A stretch of 64,000 nt of DNA from Bacillus thuringiensis (GTDB lineage Bacteria > Bacillota > Bacilli > Bacillales > Bacillaceae_G), in NCBI RefSeq assembly GCF_014932895.1, contig NZ_JACYOF010000003.1, positions 248,261 to 312,260 on the forward strand, in the 5' to 3' direction. Of this stretch, positions 37,363 to 46,290 are shown piece after piece. Made by a program: the position numbers and the translations under genes. The notes below the pieces were generated by a model. That model was not told the DNA's origin and ran no database searches. It worked only from the letters and a program-made list of their open reading frames with translations. How positions within the stretch are numbered: the first letter of the stretch is position 1; each line of letters starts with the position of its first letter.

Positions 37363-37578
37363 AAAGAAATGCACCAATAATAAATATTTATTCAGGCATA
37401 AATTCTCACCATTATATCGTGGAACATTTAAATCGAACAGTGATTTGTTTTTATTTTAATATAGGATTTCAATCCAACTTTATTCTAAAACCACATGTAA
37501 TTAAAACAGTAAAATAAAATTATTTATTATACTCTTCACTCTCTGCTTTATAGAATTTACTCTTTTATTCTTAGAAAA

Positions 37579-37618
37579 AAATCACCTCTTAAGAGAACGA
37601 TATCTCACGAGGTGATTT
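37579..37618. terminator. Terminator beyond the chemoreceptor
   Basis: AAATCACCTC and complement around 20 bases, with TTTTAT after it. Confidence 0.6.
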
Positions 37619-37716
37619 TATCAATCTTTATTATAAAGCTATAACGGTTCACCACGAGAGGCTTTTTTATAAAAATTCTTTATTTATTTCTTCATAATGC
37701 AGTTCCAAAATTAAGT

Positions 37717-37992
37717 TTGATTAAAATAAAACTACAAACACGAACCGTATACGCAACAAATACTATGCGAATCATTTTCTATAGACAAAAAATGTTATTA
37801 ATGATGAAAAAAGAAAAATTTCCTGTTCATACTTCTCTACTACATCTCATTCAACCCCCTACTTTAATTCTATCTGGAGAAGGAAAACTTGAAGAAACAC
37901 TTTTGAGAGAAATCAATCTTGCTGTTCCTTCTTTAGGTGATACCTCTTTAGCTATTCAATTATTTATTGATACAGCTAAAAAGCTTTTCTAA
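37717..37992 (+). CDS. Unrecognised 91-aa ORF, possible gene end
   Basis: The C-terminal half looks coding (LHLIQPPTLILSGEGKLEET, then LAVPSLGDTSLAIQLFIDTA), but the first half is basic and irregular and no ribosome binding site precedes it. It is probably the 3' end of a lost gene. I do not recognise it. Confidence 0.3.
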   Translation: MIKIKLQTRTVYATNTMRIIFYRQKMLLMMKKEKFPVHTSLLHLIQPPTLILSGEGKLEETLLREINLAVPSLGDTSLAIQLFIDTAKKLF

Positions 37993-38511
37993 CTACTGCC
38001 TTCGAATAAAGTTTAATAAATTTATAAAAGGTAACTACTCATCCACCCCATGAAGATGCCAGATAGCTAGAGAAATCTACTAAAAAATCGTGTCCATCTG
38101 TTTTATTGTTGTATTGAATGACAACTTTCACCACAAGATTTAGTAGTATATGTATGTATCCTTGCTAAAGCAAAAACAAACAGGGCGGAATTTAACCTAC
38201 CAGACTTCTAAGCTAAGGGTTTGGCTGAGTAGTTACAAATTTTGATAGTTTAAATGTCGATATGTGCGTTAATCTCCTATTATTTTATATAATAAACTCC
38301 AAATATACGCTATCCTTTCTATTGGAACTAATACATGACTTTTACTCCCTTCGATAAAAATTAGTATATCTATACATACTGAAATCAATAATTGCACATA
38401 AGTACTAGTGCTTATGTCGTTTCTAAAATTAAAAAACCTCATAGAATACAATATAGGACAAGTTTTCTCATAATCTAGTCCTAATAATATTGAGAAGGAG
38501 ATGAATATTAA
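37993..38511. other. Gap without recognised gene
   Basis: No coding frame of note in these 519 bases. The last part should hold the promoter of the DUF4183 gene; GAAGGAG lies before its start. Confidence 0.5.
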
Positions 38512-38802
38512 ATGGCTATCATACCTCCATTTATAGCTTCTAGAAGATTTACCTCCACGCTAGGCGCTGGAACAGGGACAGGTGCTGCGTTTGCGGTGGC
38601 TGCTACAGCTTGCCTAAATGATGCTGGTGTGGCTGCTACAGCATTCCCTACTTTTACGTATTATAATCTCTATGTAAACGGCGTATTGCAGCCAGGTTCG
38701 AATTCTAGTGTTACTACTGGTCCAACTGGTGCTATCACAATCCCAGGCGGAGACACATTAGACCCAGGAATTCCAATCACTGTTGAGTTTATCGTAACTT
38801 AA
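38512..38802 (+). CDS. DUF4183-family small protein (paralogue B)
   Basis: A 96-residue protein starting MAIIPPFIASRRFTSTLG with an Ala/Gly/Thr-rich segment, then the DUF4183 core YYNLYVNGVLQPGSN, AITIPGGDTLDPGIPITVEF. GAAGGAG precedes the ATG. Its core resembles the C-terminal domain of the collagen-like protein that converges on it ([12 protein letters not shown]). Probably a spore-surface protein. A terminator shared with that gene follows. Confidence 0.82.
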   Translation: MAIIPPFIASRRFTSTLGAGTGTGAAFAVAATACLNDAGVAATAFPTFTYYNLYVNGVLQPGSNSSVTTGPTGAITIPGGDTLDPGIPITVEFIVT

Positions 38803-38820
38803 TCAATATCTTTTGTTTTT

Positions 38821-38857
38821 GGACAGATTTCTTTATTAGGAAATCTGTCCTTTTTTT
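38821..38857. terminator. Terminator between the DUF4183 gene and the collagen-like gene
   Basis: GGACAGATTTC and complement around eight bases, followed by TTTTTTT on the plus strand. Confidence 0.85.
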
Positions 38858-40091
38858 AACTAATAGTAATGAATTGCAGAATAATTGAAGCTCCCTGCAC
38901 TGGGGCTTCAGAGTCTAACAAAGTTAACTGACCAGCTACAACCTGGTACGAAGATAACGGCTGAAGAATTCCATTTATAAATAAATTAATATAGGAAACA
39001 TCACTTGGTGACAATATCTGTGTTGTCCCATATTGAGGTAAGCCATCAGCATTTGTATAGATAAGTTTTTGTCCGTCTGAAAAAGTAAAATACAATACAT
39101 TTGTCGTTTGTATTGCTCTAACAGGACCTGTTATTCCAGTTGGACCCGTTATTCCAGTTGGACCTGTTATTCCGGTTGAACCTGTTATTCCGGTTGGACC
39201 CGTTATTCCGATTGGACCTGTTATCCCATTTGGACCTGTTATTCCGGTTGAACCTGTTATTCCGGTTGAACCTGTTATTCCGGTTGAACCTGTTATTCCG
39301 GTTGGACCTGTTATTCCGGTTGAACCTGTTATTCCGGTTGAACCTGTTATTCCGGTTGGACCTGTTATTCCGGTTGAACCTGTTATTCCGGTTGGACCCG
39401 TTATTCCGATTGGACCTATTATTCCAGTTGAACCTGTTATTCCGGTTGAACCTGTTATTCCGGTTGGACCTGTTATTCCGGTTGAACCTGTTATTCCTGT
39501 TGGACCCGTTATTCCGATTGGACCTATTATTCCGGTTGGACCTGTTATTCCAGTTGGACCTGTTATTCCAGTTGGACCCGTTATTCCAGTTGGACCTGTT
39601 ATTCCAGTTGGACCCGTTATTCCAGTTGGACCTGTTATTCCAGTTGGACCTGTTATTCCAGTTGGACCCGTTATTCCGGTTGAACCTGTTATTCCAGTTG
39701 GACCTGTTATTCCGGTTGGACCCATTATTCCGGTTGGACCTGTTATTCCGGTTGGACCCGTTATTCCAGTTGGACCCGTTATTCCGGTTGGACCCGTTAT
39801 TCCGGTTGAACCTGTTATTCCAGTTGGACCTGTTATTCCAGTTGGACCTGTTATTCCGGTTGGACCCATTATTCCGGTTGGACCTGTTATTCCGGTTGGA
39901 CCCGTTATTCCAGTTGGACCCGTTATTCCGGTTGGACCCGTTATTCCGGTTGAACCTGTTATTCCAGTTGGACCTGTTATTCCAATTGGATCCGTTGGAA
40001 AAGTAATGGATGGGAGTGGCGGGAAAGTTGGACCTATATTTGCAGGATCTATAAACCTTTGAGTATTAGACATTCTTCTAAATCGATCCAC
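38856..40091 (-). CDS. BclA-like collagen-repeat exosporium protein with C-terminal DUF4183
   Basis: A 411-residue protein in three parts. Residues 1-36 contain [20 protein letters not shown], resembling the exosporium-targeting leader of BclA. Residues about 37-323 are nearly pure Gly-X-Thr triplets ([12 protein letters not shown]), a collagen-like stalk of about 95 triplets. Residues 324-411 are a DUF4183 head ([17 protein letters not shown]) instead of the BclA C1q-like head. The start is GTG at 40091 after AAGGAGGTG. It should trimerise and form hair-like filaments on spores. The DNA repeat makes its length prone to change. Confidence 0.9.
   Translation of the reverse strand: MDRFRRMSNTQRFIDPANIGPTFPPLPSITFPTDPIGITGPTGITGSTGITGPTGITGPTGITGPTGITGPTGIMGPTGITGPTGITGPTGITGSTGITGPTGITGPTGITGPTGITGPTGIMGPTGITGPTGITGSTGITGPTGITGPTGITGPTGITGPTGITGPTGITGPTGITGPTGITGPTGIIGPIGITGPTGITGSTGITGPTGITGSTGITGSTGIIGPIGITGPTGITGSTGITGPTGITGSTGITGSTGITGPTGITGSTGITGSTGITGSTGITGPNGITGPIGITGPTGITGSTGITGPTGITGPTGITGPVRAIQTTNVLYFTFSDGQKLIYTNADGLPQYGTTQILSPSDVSYINLFINGILQPLSSYQVVAGQLTLLDSEAPVQGASIILQFITIS
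39121..39990 (-). repeat. 18-base tandem array encoding the collagen stalk
   Basis: About 48 units of the 18-mer GGTCCAACCGGAATAACA with few variants. Higher-order copies are visible: a 144-base block (eight units) starting at CCCATTATTCC recurs at 39721 and 39865, and a 108-base spacing separates two CCGATTGGACCTATTATTCC blocks. This points to recent unequal exchange. Confidence 0.9.
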
Positions 40092-40645
40092 ATCAACACC
40101 TCCTTCCCTCTAATATTTATTAAATGTAAAAATTTCAAAAACGTTAAGATTTGCTTTACAATACCACCTTAATCTTCATGCATTTATTTTTATTTAAATT
40201 ATCTTCACTACCGTATAACATTTAGAGTCCCGTTTATGCTATACCTGTAACTTCAAGTTACACATCCATAATTGTAGGACCTAATTTCTTTTGTACAACA
40301 AGCGATTAGTTATTAAAGCTAACTTTTTTATTATGTGCAATGAATTTTCATAGAGTATTGAAATAAAATTTTAAAAGGGCTTAGATAAGAAATTAAACAA
40401 GAAAAATATGCACATCCCTATTGATTACCTTTTTCCATTATTCATAATATTCATATTCATTTGTTTTGTTGGTAAATAAATTTATCATTTTGACTAGATT
40501 TTACCTACATCTCGGTTAAGTTCTTATGTAATTATGCAACTCTTGATTTTAATAAAAAAGAGAGACGATTTGTCTCTCTAAACATTTAATTCTCATTGCA
40601 ACCCTACATAAGACAGTATTTATAACCTTTTTGAAATATAATTTT
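40092..40645. other. Upstream region of the collagen-like gene
   Basis: No gene seen. A small terminator-like hairpin, AGAGAGAC/GTCTCTCT, lies at about 40558-40580. The part next to 40091 must hold the spore-phase promoter, which I could not pick out. Confidence 0.5.
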
Positions 40646-40868
40646 TTAGAAAAATTCTTCTATTTTTAATTCTTTATCAAAAATAAGTACACTTCTATGA
40701 GTGCCTTTAGATATAGGCCAATTTAAGTTATTTTTATTAAGTGAAACGTTCTTGAAAAAACTTAGTAGATATCCTTGGACTTGTTCTGATAAACTTTGAG
40801 CTTCTTTCAAATTAATACCCTCTAGTATTGGGGCATCATACCATTTTTTGGAATTTCCAAATATAAAT
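40646..40868 (-). pseudogene. Type-B carboxylesterase (PnbA-like), C-terminal remnant
   Basis: LPFIFGNSKKWYDAPI, EAQSLSEQVQGYLLSFFKN, LNWPISKGTHRSVLIFD match the last 70 residues of para-nitrobenzyl esterase-type enzymes (ELPFVFGN, NWPAY, IFD). Catalytic residues would lie upstream and are absent. The upstream end joins an MFS fragment in midgene. Confidence 0.78.
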
Positions 40869-41220
40869 GGCAAAACAATACAATGGCAAGCTAATAGCTA
40901 GCATAACCGCTGTCACGCCGATAATCATAAAACAAATGCCGACCATTACCCGTTTGTATCAAGCTTTGATTGGATCCAAGCTGCCGTTGACCAACTTAAT
41001 GCGCCCGCTGTCACAATTAACCCAGCCAGATCTGCAAACATTTTTTTACTTTTGTCAATGCCAGAACAACATAACTTTCAGTGGCAGTATAACAAGCGAC
41101 AAACAAACCTCTTGATGCAATATTCGCAGGCAAACCACTTCTTGCACTAAAAGTACCTTCGGGCAGCAACTTTCGCAAAGGTTGGATCATGAAAAGTACT
41201 CCCACCGTCGAAAGCGCCAT
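40869..41220 (-). pseudogene. MFS transporter fragment
   Basis: The frame starts MALSTVGVLFMIQPLRKLLP and GLPANIASRGLFVACYTATE, then shifts to WLIVTAGALSWSTAAWIQSK and again to RVMVGICFMIIGVTAVMLAI. Together they are the middle of a major-facilitator drug transporter, broken by two frameshifts and cut at both ends. Its DNA is richer in G and C than its surroundings, so it may have come from elsewhere. Confidence 0.75.
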
Positions 41221-41226
41221 ATATTG

Positions 41227-42420
41227 TTACCTTTTGAACTCTTTTAAAAAAGAATTTTTATAGTTTCCCGTATGTTTAAGCTGAACGTGTGCCTTTATTC
41301 TTACTGGCAAGTTCACAAATTTTTGATCCCAGGAACTCTTGATTTCATTCCAATATTGAGGATTTTCACGATGGATGACTTCCCCAAATCCAAATATATC
41401 GACTTCATATTTCTTTTGTGCGGCTTTTACTGCTTCTTTTATGACTTGTGCTACTCTTTTTTCACCTACTCTTTCTAATTGATGGATAGTTTTTGGGTTC
41501 GTTAAATCAAGATTTTTACATTGTACTTCTGTAATATTACCTTTCAGATGCAACTCAATTTCAATCATAGGCTTTTTATTTTTTACTATTTCCTTTACTT
41601 TTGTGTTACTTTTTATAACCTCAACGACAACATTTTCTTCTGCCGAGCATGATATAGGAGCAATAGTATTTTCTACGCGATTCATAATATAATTATAACC
41701 TTTACTTTGATTTTTGTTTAACCAACCAATTAACTTATCTTTTTTAAAAACCCCACTTTCGGAATATTGTATATAAGTATTCGGTTTAATTTGTTGTGTA
41801 TTCTCTGTTTTTTCACCCAATGTCACATCACCTTTTATCGTTATTCCAGTGACTACAGGGTGAATTCCATCACTCATTAAATTAGATACCAATTGATCTA
41901 TCGTGACAGTTACAGTAGGGGCCCAAAACTTTTGAGATATATTTAAAGACGCAAACATTTTATTCGCAGGTATTTTATCAAGAGACGTTAAAACTTTTAA
42001 TACATTTTCCGCTTTTACGTTCTTACTTATCGCAATATAAAAATCTGAACGAATCTCGTGACTCCTTAAAAAGAGATCCAATATTTTATGAATCCCTTCT
42101 TTAGCCACTTTTTCATCAATGATAAGCATCCGAATATGAGCCCAATATATCTTTCTTGGAGCAATCGTTGTGATTTTTCGTATTGCCTCAGATATAGTAC
42201 TTGCTTTTTCTTGAAACAATACCACTGGCGTTCTTCCGCTTCCACCTTTGAGATTAGCTACTTCTCCAGGATTAACAACTTGACAAGAAACTAAATATTG
42301 ATTTCCCACTTTATCAATCCCTACAGCCAAATTAATAGCAATTTCATTTAATTCTTTTCCACTCCAACAACCAGTAAGCAGAACTGTAAAAATGAACAAT
42401 ATCATGATCTGTCTTTTCAT
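41227..42420 (-). CDS. Spore germination receptor lipoprotein, GerC type
   Basis: A 397-residue lipoprotein of the GerAC family, the C subunit of a nutrient germinant receptor in the spore inner membrane. The N-terminus MKRQIMILFIFTVLLTGCW is a lipobox signal (cleavage before Cys18). GKELNEIAINLAVGIDK is the family start, and IYWAHIRMLIIDEKVAKEG is typical. It is the third gene of the B-A-C operon, 18 bases after the A subunit. The normal length is about 370-400. Confidence 0.93.
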   Translation of the reverse strand: MKRQIMILFIFTVLLTGCWSGKELNEIAINLAVGIDKVGNQYLVSCQVVNPGEVANLKGGSGRTPVVLFQEKASTISEAIRKITTIAPRKIYWAHIRMLIIDEKVAKEGIHKILDLFLRSHEIRSDFYIAISKNVKAENVLKVLTSLDKIPANKMFASLNISQKFWAPTVTVTIDQLVSNLMSDGIHPVVTGITIKGDVTLGEKTENTQQIKPNTYIQYSESGVFKKDKLIGWLNKNQSKGYNYIMNRVENTIAPISCSAEENVVVEVIKSNTKVKEIVKNKKPMIEIELHLKGNITEVQCKNLDLTNPKTIHQLERVGEKRVAQVIKEAVKAAQKKYEVDIFGFGEVIHRENPQYWNEIKSSWDQKFVNLPVRIKAHVQLKHTGNYKNSFLKEFKR

Positions 42421-42438
42421 CTAAGATGCCCTTTCTTT

Positions 42439-44043
42439 TCAATTGTTCCATTTTTTATTTAATCGGTCTCGGCTTATGTTACTCTGATGTTTCATGTTTT
42501 TAGGGTTTAGTAATTTAGGACGATTTTTCATTTTCCATATAGGAAAGCGGAAAATCGTATCCTTCTGATCAGTAGCATTGAATGGTGCCAAAGGTGCCAT
42601 GTATGGTATATCAAAAGAATGTAAACTACATAAATGAAGAATTAAAGTAAAAATACCCAAGATTATCCCAAATAATCCAAACCCAGCAGCAAGTACAATA
42701 AAGCCAAAACGTGATATTCGAATAGCAATTCCTAAGTTATAAGAAGGAATTGCAAAATTAGAAATAGCAGTAATTGCAACAACAATAACCATAGCAGCGG
42801 AAACGATTCCAGCTTCAACAGCAGCTTGACCTATAACTAATGCCCCTACAATGGATACAGCTTGGCCTACCGCTCTTGGCATTCTCACACCAGCTTCTCT
42901 TAAAATTTCAAATGTTATTTCCATTATCAAAGCTTCAATGAATGCAGGAAAAGGAACCCCTTCCCTTTGAGCAGCTACACTTATTAAAAGTGCGGTAGGA
43001 ATCATTTCTTGATGAAAAGTAGTGAGCGCGATATATATGGAGGGTGCAAGGAGGGCTAAAAAAAACGCTAACAAGCGTACCATACGGATAATACCAAAAT
43101 CAGAACGTTGATAATAATCTTCTGCGGATTGTATAAATTGAATTAATATAGCTGGTACCAATAAGACAAATGGAGTTCCATCTACAAGAATCGCAATACG
43201 TCCTTCTAACAACCCTGCCGCAATCACATCGGGCCGCTCTGTATTATATATGGTCGGAAAAGGTGTATACGTTTTATCTTGGATCAGTTCCTCGATATAA
43301 CCACTTTCTAATATGCCATCAATATCAATTAACTCCAGACGTTGCTTCACATCTTCTACAGTTTTATCATTCACAATCCCTTTCATATACATAATACTTA
43401 TATTAGTTTGTGTTTCACGGCCAAGGGTTATCGTTTCCAACCAAAGGTTCGGACTTTTTATTTTCCTTCTAATAAGGGCTGTATTTGTACGTAAATTTTC
43501 TGAAAACCCATCTTTCGGTCCTCGGATTACAGTTTGTGAAGTAGGCTCTTGCACTCCACGATTTTCCCATCCAGCTGTACTTGCTTTAAGACCTTGAACA
43601 TATCCATCAATTAAAAGTATAGTATTTCCAGATAAAAGAGATGTATTTAGATCCTCAAAATGTTCTACCTTTTTTATGTTACCTATTGTAAGAATCGATT
43701 GTTCTAATAGTTCTAAGATGCCATTTCCTGAAGAAGTGGCATCTTCCATCTTTTGATTATTTATGTCTAACATTAAAGACTCCATTATAGAGCTATGTAT
43801 GGATTCTGTATCAGACAGTCCATCTATATATAAAATTCCGATCCTAACTTTTTCTCTATTTCCAATGCTAATTTCTCTAACTATAAGATCGGTACTATAT
43901 CCCAAAGTCTCTTTTATCTTTATTAAATTCTCTTGTAGATTTATTTTTAAGTGCTCTTTTTTTTGTACATTTTCAAAATCGCTATATTCTTGAACAATAG
44001 AATGTTTTAACTTCAATTTGAACATTTTCTTCATAAAATTCAT
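42439..44043 (-). CDS. Spore germination receptor subunit A, GerA type
   Basis: A 534-residue GerAA-family protein: a hydrophilic N-terminal domain, about five helices (residues 290-480), then a basic tail. LIDGYVQGLKASTAGWENRG and AFIEALIMEITFEILREAGVR are family hallmarks. Of several ATGs near the start I chose 44043, which is seven bases after GGAGAG; the ATG at 44049 lies too close to that site. It is the middle gene of the operon. The length is near the family norm. Confidence 0.93.
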   Translation of the reverse strand: MNFMKKMFKLKLKHSIVQEYSDFENVQKKEHLKINLQENLIKIKETLGYSTDLIVREISIGNREKVRIGILYIDGLSDTESIHSSIMESLMLDINNQKMEDATSSGNGILELLEQSILTIGNIKKVEHFEDLNTSLLSGNTILLIDGYVQGLKASTAGWENRGVQEPTSQTVIRGPKDGFSENLRTNTALIRRKIKSPNLWLETITLGRETQTNISIMYMKGIVNDKTVEDVKQRLELIDIDGILESGYIEELIQDKTYTPFPTIYNTERPDVIAAGLLEGRIAILVDGTPFVLLVPAILIQFIQSAEDYYQRSDFGIIRMVRLLAFFLALLAPSIYIALTTFHQEMIPTALLISVAAQREGVPFPAFIEALIMEITFEILREAGVRMPRAVGQAVSIVGALVIGQAAVEAGIVSAAMVIVVAITAISNFAIPSYNLGIAIRISRFGFIVLAAGFGLFGIILGIFTLILHLCSLHSFDIPYMAPLAPFNATDQKDTIFRFPIWKMKNRPKLLNPKNMKHQSNISRDRLNKKWNN

Positions 44044-44145
44044 GTGCATTCTCTCTCCATTATTTTTTATCCTTGGACTATCTGACTTTAAGTTTTATAT
44101 TCTTATATTTGGCACATTTTCATGATTTTATTTAAAAATAAATGA

Positions 44146-45261
44146 TTACTGCCCATGTTCATTTTGATTCGTTTGTTTTTTACACTTAATTTTTAGTAGA
44201 AGTAAAATTAGGCATGGAATGATAATCTGGAATATTGTATGAATATATGGAACCATTACCTTCAATCCAACCCACCTCTGAAAAACAACATTTGGAAAGT
44301 GAAAGTATGTAAAACCCCAAAACGAAATACAAATTATTACAATAATCCACTTATTATGGGCTATCTTAAATAACGATTGTAGTAATATTAGCCCTGCATA
44401 AAAATGGAGAACCATTTTGAAAAATCCTCCAATAAATAATATTACTATCCCTAAAGGATCTAGTCTGGTAATAAAATTTCCAATATTTATTTTTTGAATC
44501 ACATGAAATAACGGAATATCAGCTATAGTTGCTACCGAAACACCTAACACAGCAACAATAGTAATATTTGAAATGATTATGAATACACCTGATATTCCAA
44601 AAGCAAGAAAAGATGTTTTACGAATGATTTGTTTAGAATTCATATGATGCCAATACATAAGAAATACAACCATCTCACCAAATGGAAAATTAACTATTGA
44701 AAACAAGGCTGTTCCCATAATCGTTTTCGTCTTATTTTCTAAAACCGGTAATAAATTTTTAAAATCAAAAATTCCTGAAACAATAACTAAAATATATATC
44801 GCTATGAGAAAAAACAAAAAAACAGGCATTAAAATTTCAGCCGTTCGAGACAAAACTTCAATATTTAGGAAAACAACAATATAAATAATTAACATTACCA
44901 TAAGTGCAAGTACAACTTGTATAGGGGTTCCTGGAAGTACTGTAATAACAGTCGACATACCAAAATCAAATAAATTTAAAGACGCTATGTATATAAAATA
45001 TAGGGCATACATTAGAATAACGGGTTTTGAAATCCAGCTTCCTAGTACCGCAGTTAGAATACCGCCCCAGTGTTGATCAAAGTAATATTTTTGAATATCA
45101 GTATAGATCCATATCAAACCACAACCTACAAAAAAAGCAATCGAAATGGCTAACCACGCATCTTGTTTTGCAGTATCAATACCTAAAGCAAATAGGGTAG
45201 TGCTTCCAATCTCAAATAAAATAATTAATACAAATAACTGATTTTTGTTAATATGCACCAT
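44146..45261 (-). CDS. Spore germination receptor permease, GerB type
   Basis: A 371-residue membrane protein of the GerAB/spore_permease family (APC superfamily) with about ten helices; it binds the germinant. NQLFVLIILFEIGSTTLFAL at the N-terminus and FGEMVVFLMYWHHM in the middle are typical. It precedes A and C, whereas most operons run A-B-C. It follows two tiny genes on the same strand. Confidence 0.92.
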   Translation of the reverse strand: MVHINKNQLFVLIILFEIGSTTLFALGIDTAKQDAWLAISIAFFVGCGLIWIYTDIQKYYFDQHWGGILTAVLGSWISKPVILMYALYFIYIASLNLFDFGMSTVITVLPGTPIQVVLALMVMLIIYIVVFLNIEVLSRTAEILMPVFLFFLIAIYILVIVSGIFDFKNLLPVLENKTKTIMGTALFSIVNFPFGEMVVFLMYWHHMNSKQIIRKTSFLAFGISGVFIIISNITIVAVLGVSVATIADIPLFHVIQKINIGNFITRLDPLGIVILFIGGFFKMVLHFYAGLILLQSLFKIAHNKWIIVIICISFWGFTYFHFPNVVFQRWVGLKVMVPYIHTIFQIIIPCLILLLLKIKCKKQTNQNEHGQ

Positions 45262-45295
45262 CGTTTATCACCTATTTTGGAATTTCTGTTCACTT

Positions 45296-45511
45296 TTATT
45301 TATTGTTACCACAATACAGACAAAAATTTTCATATTCACTATTTATTTTTTGTAAGCTGATTTTTCCGCATTTATTATCTATATACTTCATCTCATCAAG
45401 TGCAACTAATCGGGCTTTTACGGGCTCCCACCTAACTTCTTTGATCCAGCTGAATTTTGAGGTGGGGGTCTTACCGCCCGTTAATGCGGGATAAAATTTT
45501 AGTTTATCCAT
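45296..45511 (-). CDS. Small ORF carrying part of a bcr1 repeat
   Basis: The ATG at 45511 (MDKLKFYPALTGG) is preceded by AAAGG. About 30 codons after the first six come from the 3' part of a bcr1 repeat read backwards (TSKFSWIKEVRWEPVKARL). The remaining residues (EMKYIDNKCGKISLQKINSE, ENFCLYCGNNK) have a CxxC end and look like original protein. It is either a host gene with a repeat fragment kept in frame or a chance fusion. Confidence 0.45.
   Translation of the reverse strand: MDKLKFYPALTGGKTPTSKFSWIKEVRWEPVKARLVALDEMKYIDNKCGKISLQKINSEYENFCLYCGNNK
45405..45495 (+). repeat. bcr1-type repeat, copy 5 (truncated)
   Basis: Contains only the second part, from AATCGGGCTTTTACGGGC to TGCGGGATAAA; about 60 bases at the start and a short internal piece are missing. 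Confidence 0.75.
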
Positions 45512-45536
45512 ATCAAGCAACCTTTCTCTCAAAAAA

Positions 45537-45560
45537 GTCCTAGTCTCCTAGGACCGTTTT
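45537..45560 (-). terminator. Terminator between the two tiny genes
   Basis: GTCCTAG TCT CCTAGGAC; on the minus strand it is followed by TTTTTT. Confidence 0.7.
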
Positions 45561-45568
45561 TATTCTAT

Positions 45569-45880
45569 TTAATTTTCAATAGAGAGATTAATAACCCCAG
45601 CTTGATCTAAACTTACCAATAAAGTGAAACTATAATCAGTGGGGGTTTTGTTCATCCCCCACTGATTATTAGTTGAACCAATCGGACTTTTACGGGCAGT
45701 TGATCTCCCACCTAACTTCTTTGATCCAGCCGAATTTTGAGGTGGGAGTTTTACTGCCCACAAATAGCGGGATAAACTCTCTGCTACCGCCTTTGCCATA
45801 TAAATAGCACATGCAATTTCCTTACCATCCACAAGAATTTTTGTTTTTTCTCCGACATATTCGATTTTTACATCCTTCAT
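45569..45880 (-). CDS. Small protein gene with an in-frame bcr1 insertion
   Basis: A 103-codon frame. The first 35 residues (MKDVKIEYVGEKTKILVDG, EIACAIYMAKAVAES) and the last 16 (VSLDQAGVINLSIEN) look like one small host protein. The middle is the translation of a complete bcr1 read backwards. Removing the element together with one TTTAT copy rejoins AGT-TTA-TTG-GTA and gives a clean 52-codon gene, so the insertion is 153 bases and stop-free in this frame. TTAAAAGGAGC-type site (AAGGAGCTG) precedes the ATG. The function is unknown. Confidence 0.65.
   Translation of the reverse strand: MKDVKIEYVGEKTKILVDGKEIACAIYMAKAVAESLSRYLWAVKLPPQNSAGSKKLGGRSTARKSPIGSTNNQWGMNKTPTDYSFTLLVSLDQAGVINLSIEN
45624..45776 (+). 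repeat. bcr1-type repeat, copy 6, inside a gene
   Basis: Begins GTGAAACTATAATCAGTGG and ends GCGGGATAAA, flanked by ATAAA on both sides. The interrupted gene shows the exact insertion point. Confidence 0.85.
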
Positions 45881-46092
45881 ATTCCACAGCTCCTTTTATT
45901 CAAATAGCACTTTTATTAAAAACTAATGATTTTTTACATTTTTTTAAGTTTGGCATCACAAGTAATTTTTATAATTAGTTATTTCCTCAATATAGTTTGT
46001 GTATATAATTCCATTCAAAAATACATAATACCCACGTAACTATTTAAAATTACATCGTTTTTATATCTAAGTTCAAAAAGGAGCTATATAAC

Positions 46093-46290
46093 ATGGATAA
46101 AAAAAATCTACTAAGTCAACAACTTGGTCATGTGTCATTGGATGCGCTGAATACTCCTAGTAAGGCCCAAGAGCAAATGCAAGAAACATCTCAGGCAGCA
46201 CATGATTCAAACAAAAAGGAAAGTACTCAAGCTTTACATGGCGAAGATTTACCAATTTCAGACGTATATAGAACAACGAACAAACAGTAA
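46093..46290 (+). CDS. Small hydrophilic protein, unknown function
   Basis: A 65-residue Gln/Ser/His-rich protein (MDKKNLLSQQLGHVSLDAL, PSKAQEQMQETSQAAHDSN). AAAGGAGC stands nine bases before the ATG. The composition suggests a disordered protein, possibly of the spore, but I do not recognise it. Confidence 0.6.
   Translation: MDKKNLLSQQLGHVSLDALNTPSKAQEQMQETSQAAHDSNKKESTQALHGEDLPISDVYRTTNKQ

Noticed and set aside
39121-39990. Short regular repeats that could suggest a CRISPR array
   Set aside because: The 18-base units are contiguous, without spacers, and encode Gly-X-Thr triplets.
39140-40006. A 288-codon plus-strand frame rich in Leu/Phe/Arg opposite the collagen array
   Set aside because: It is the antisense of an 18-base repeat; any frame without a stop in one unit stays open. 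No ribosome binding site or domain.
40867-41115. An 82-codon plus-strand frame at 40.9 kb
   Set aside because: The minus strand encodes MFS transporter segments in successive frames, so the plus frame is a shadow.
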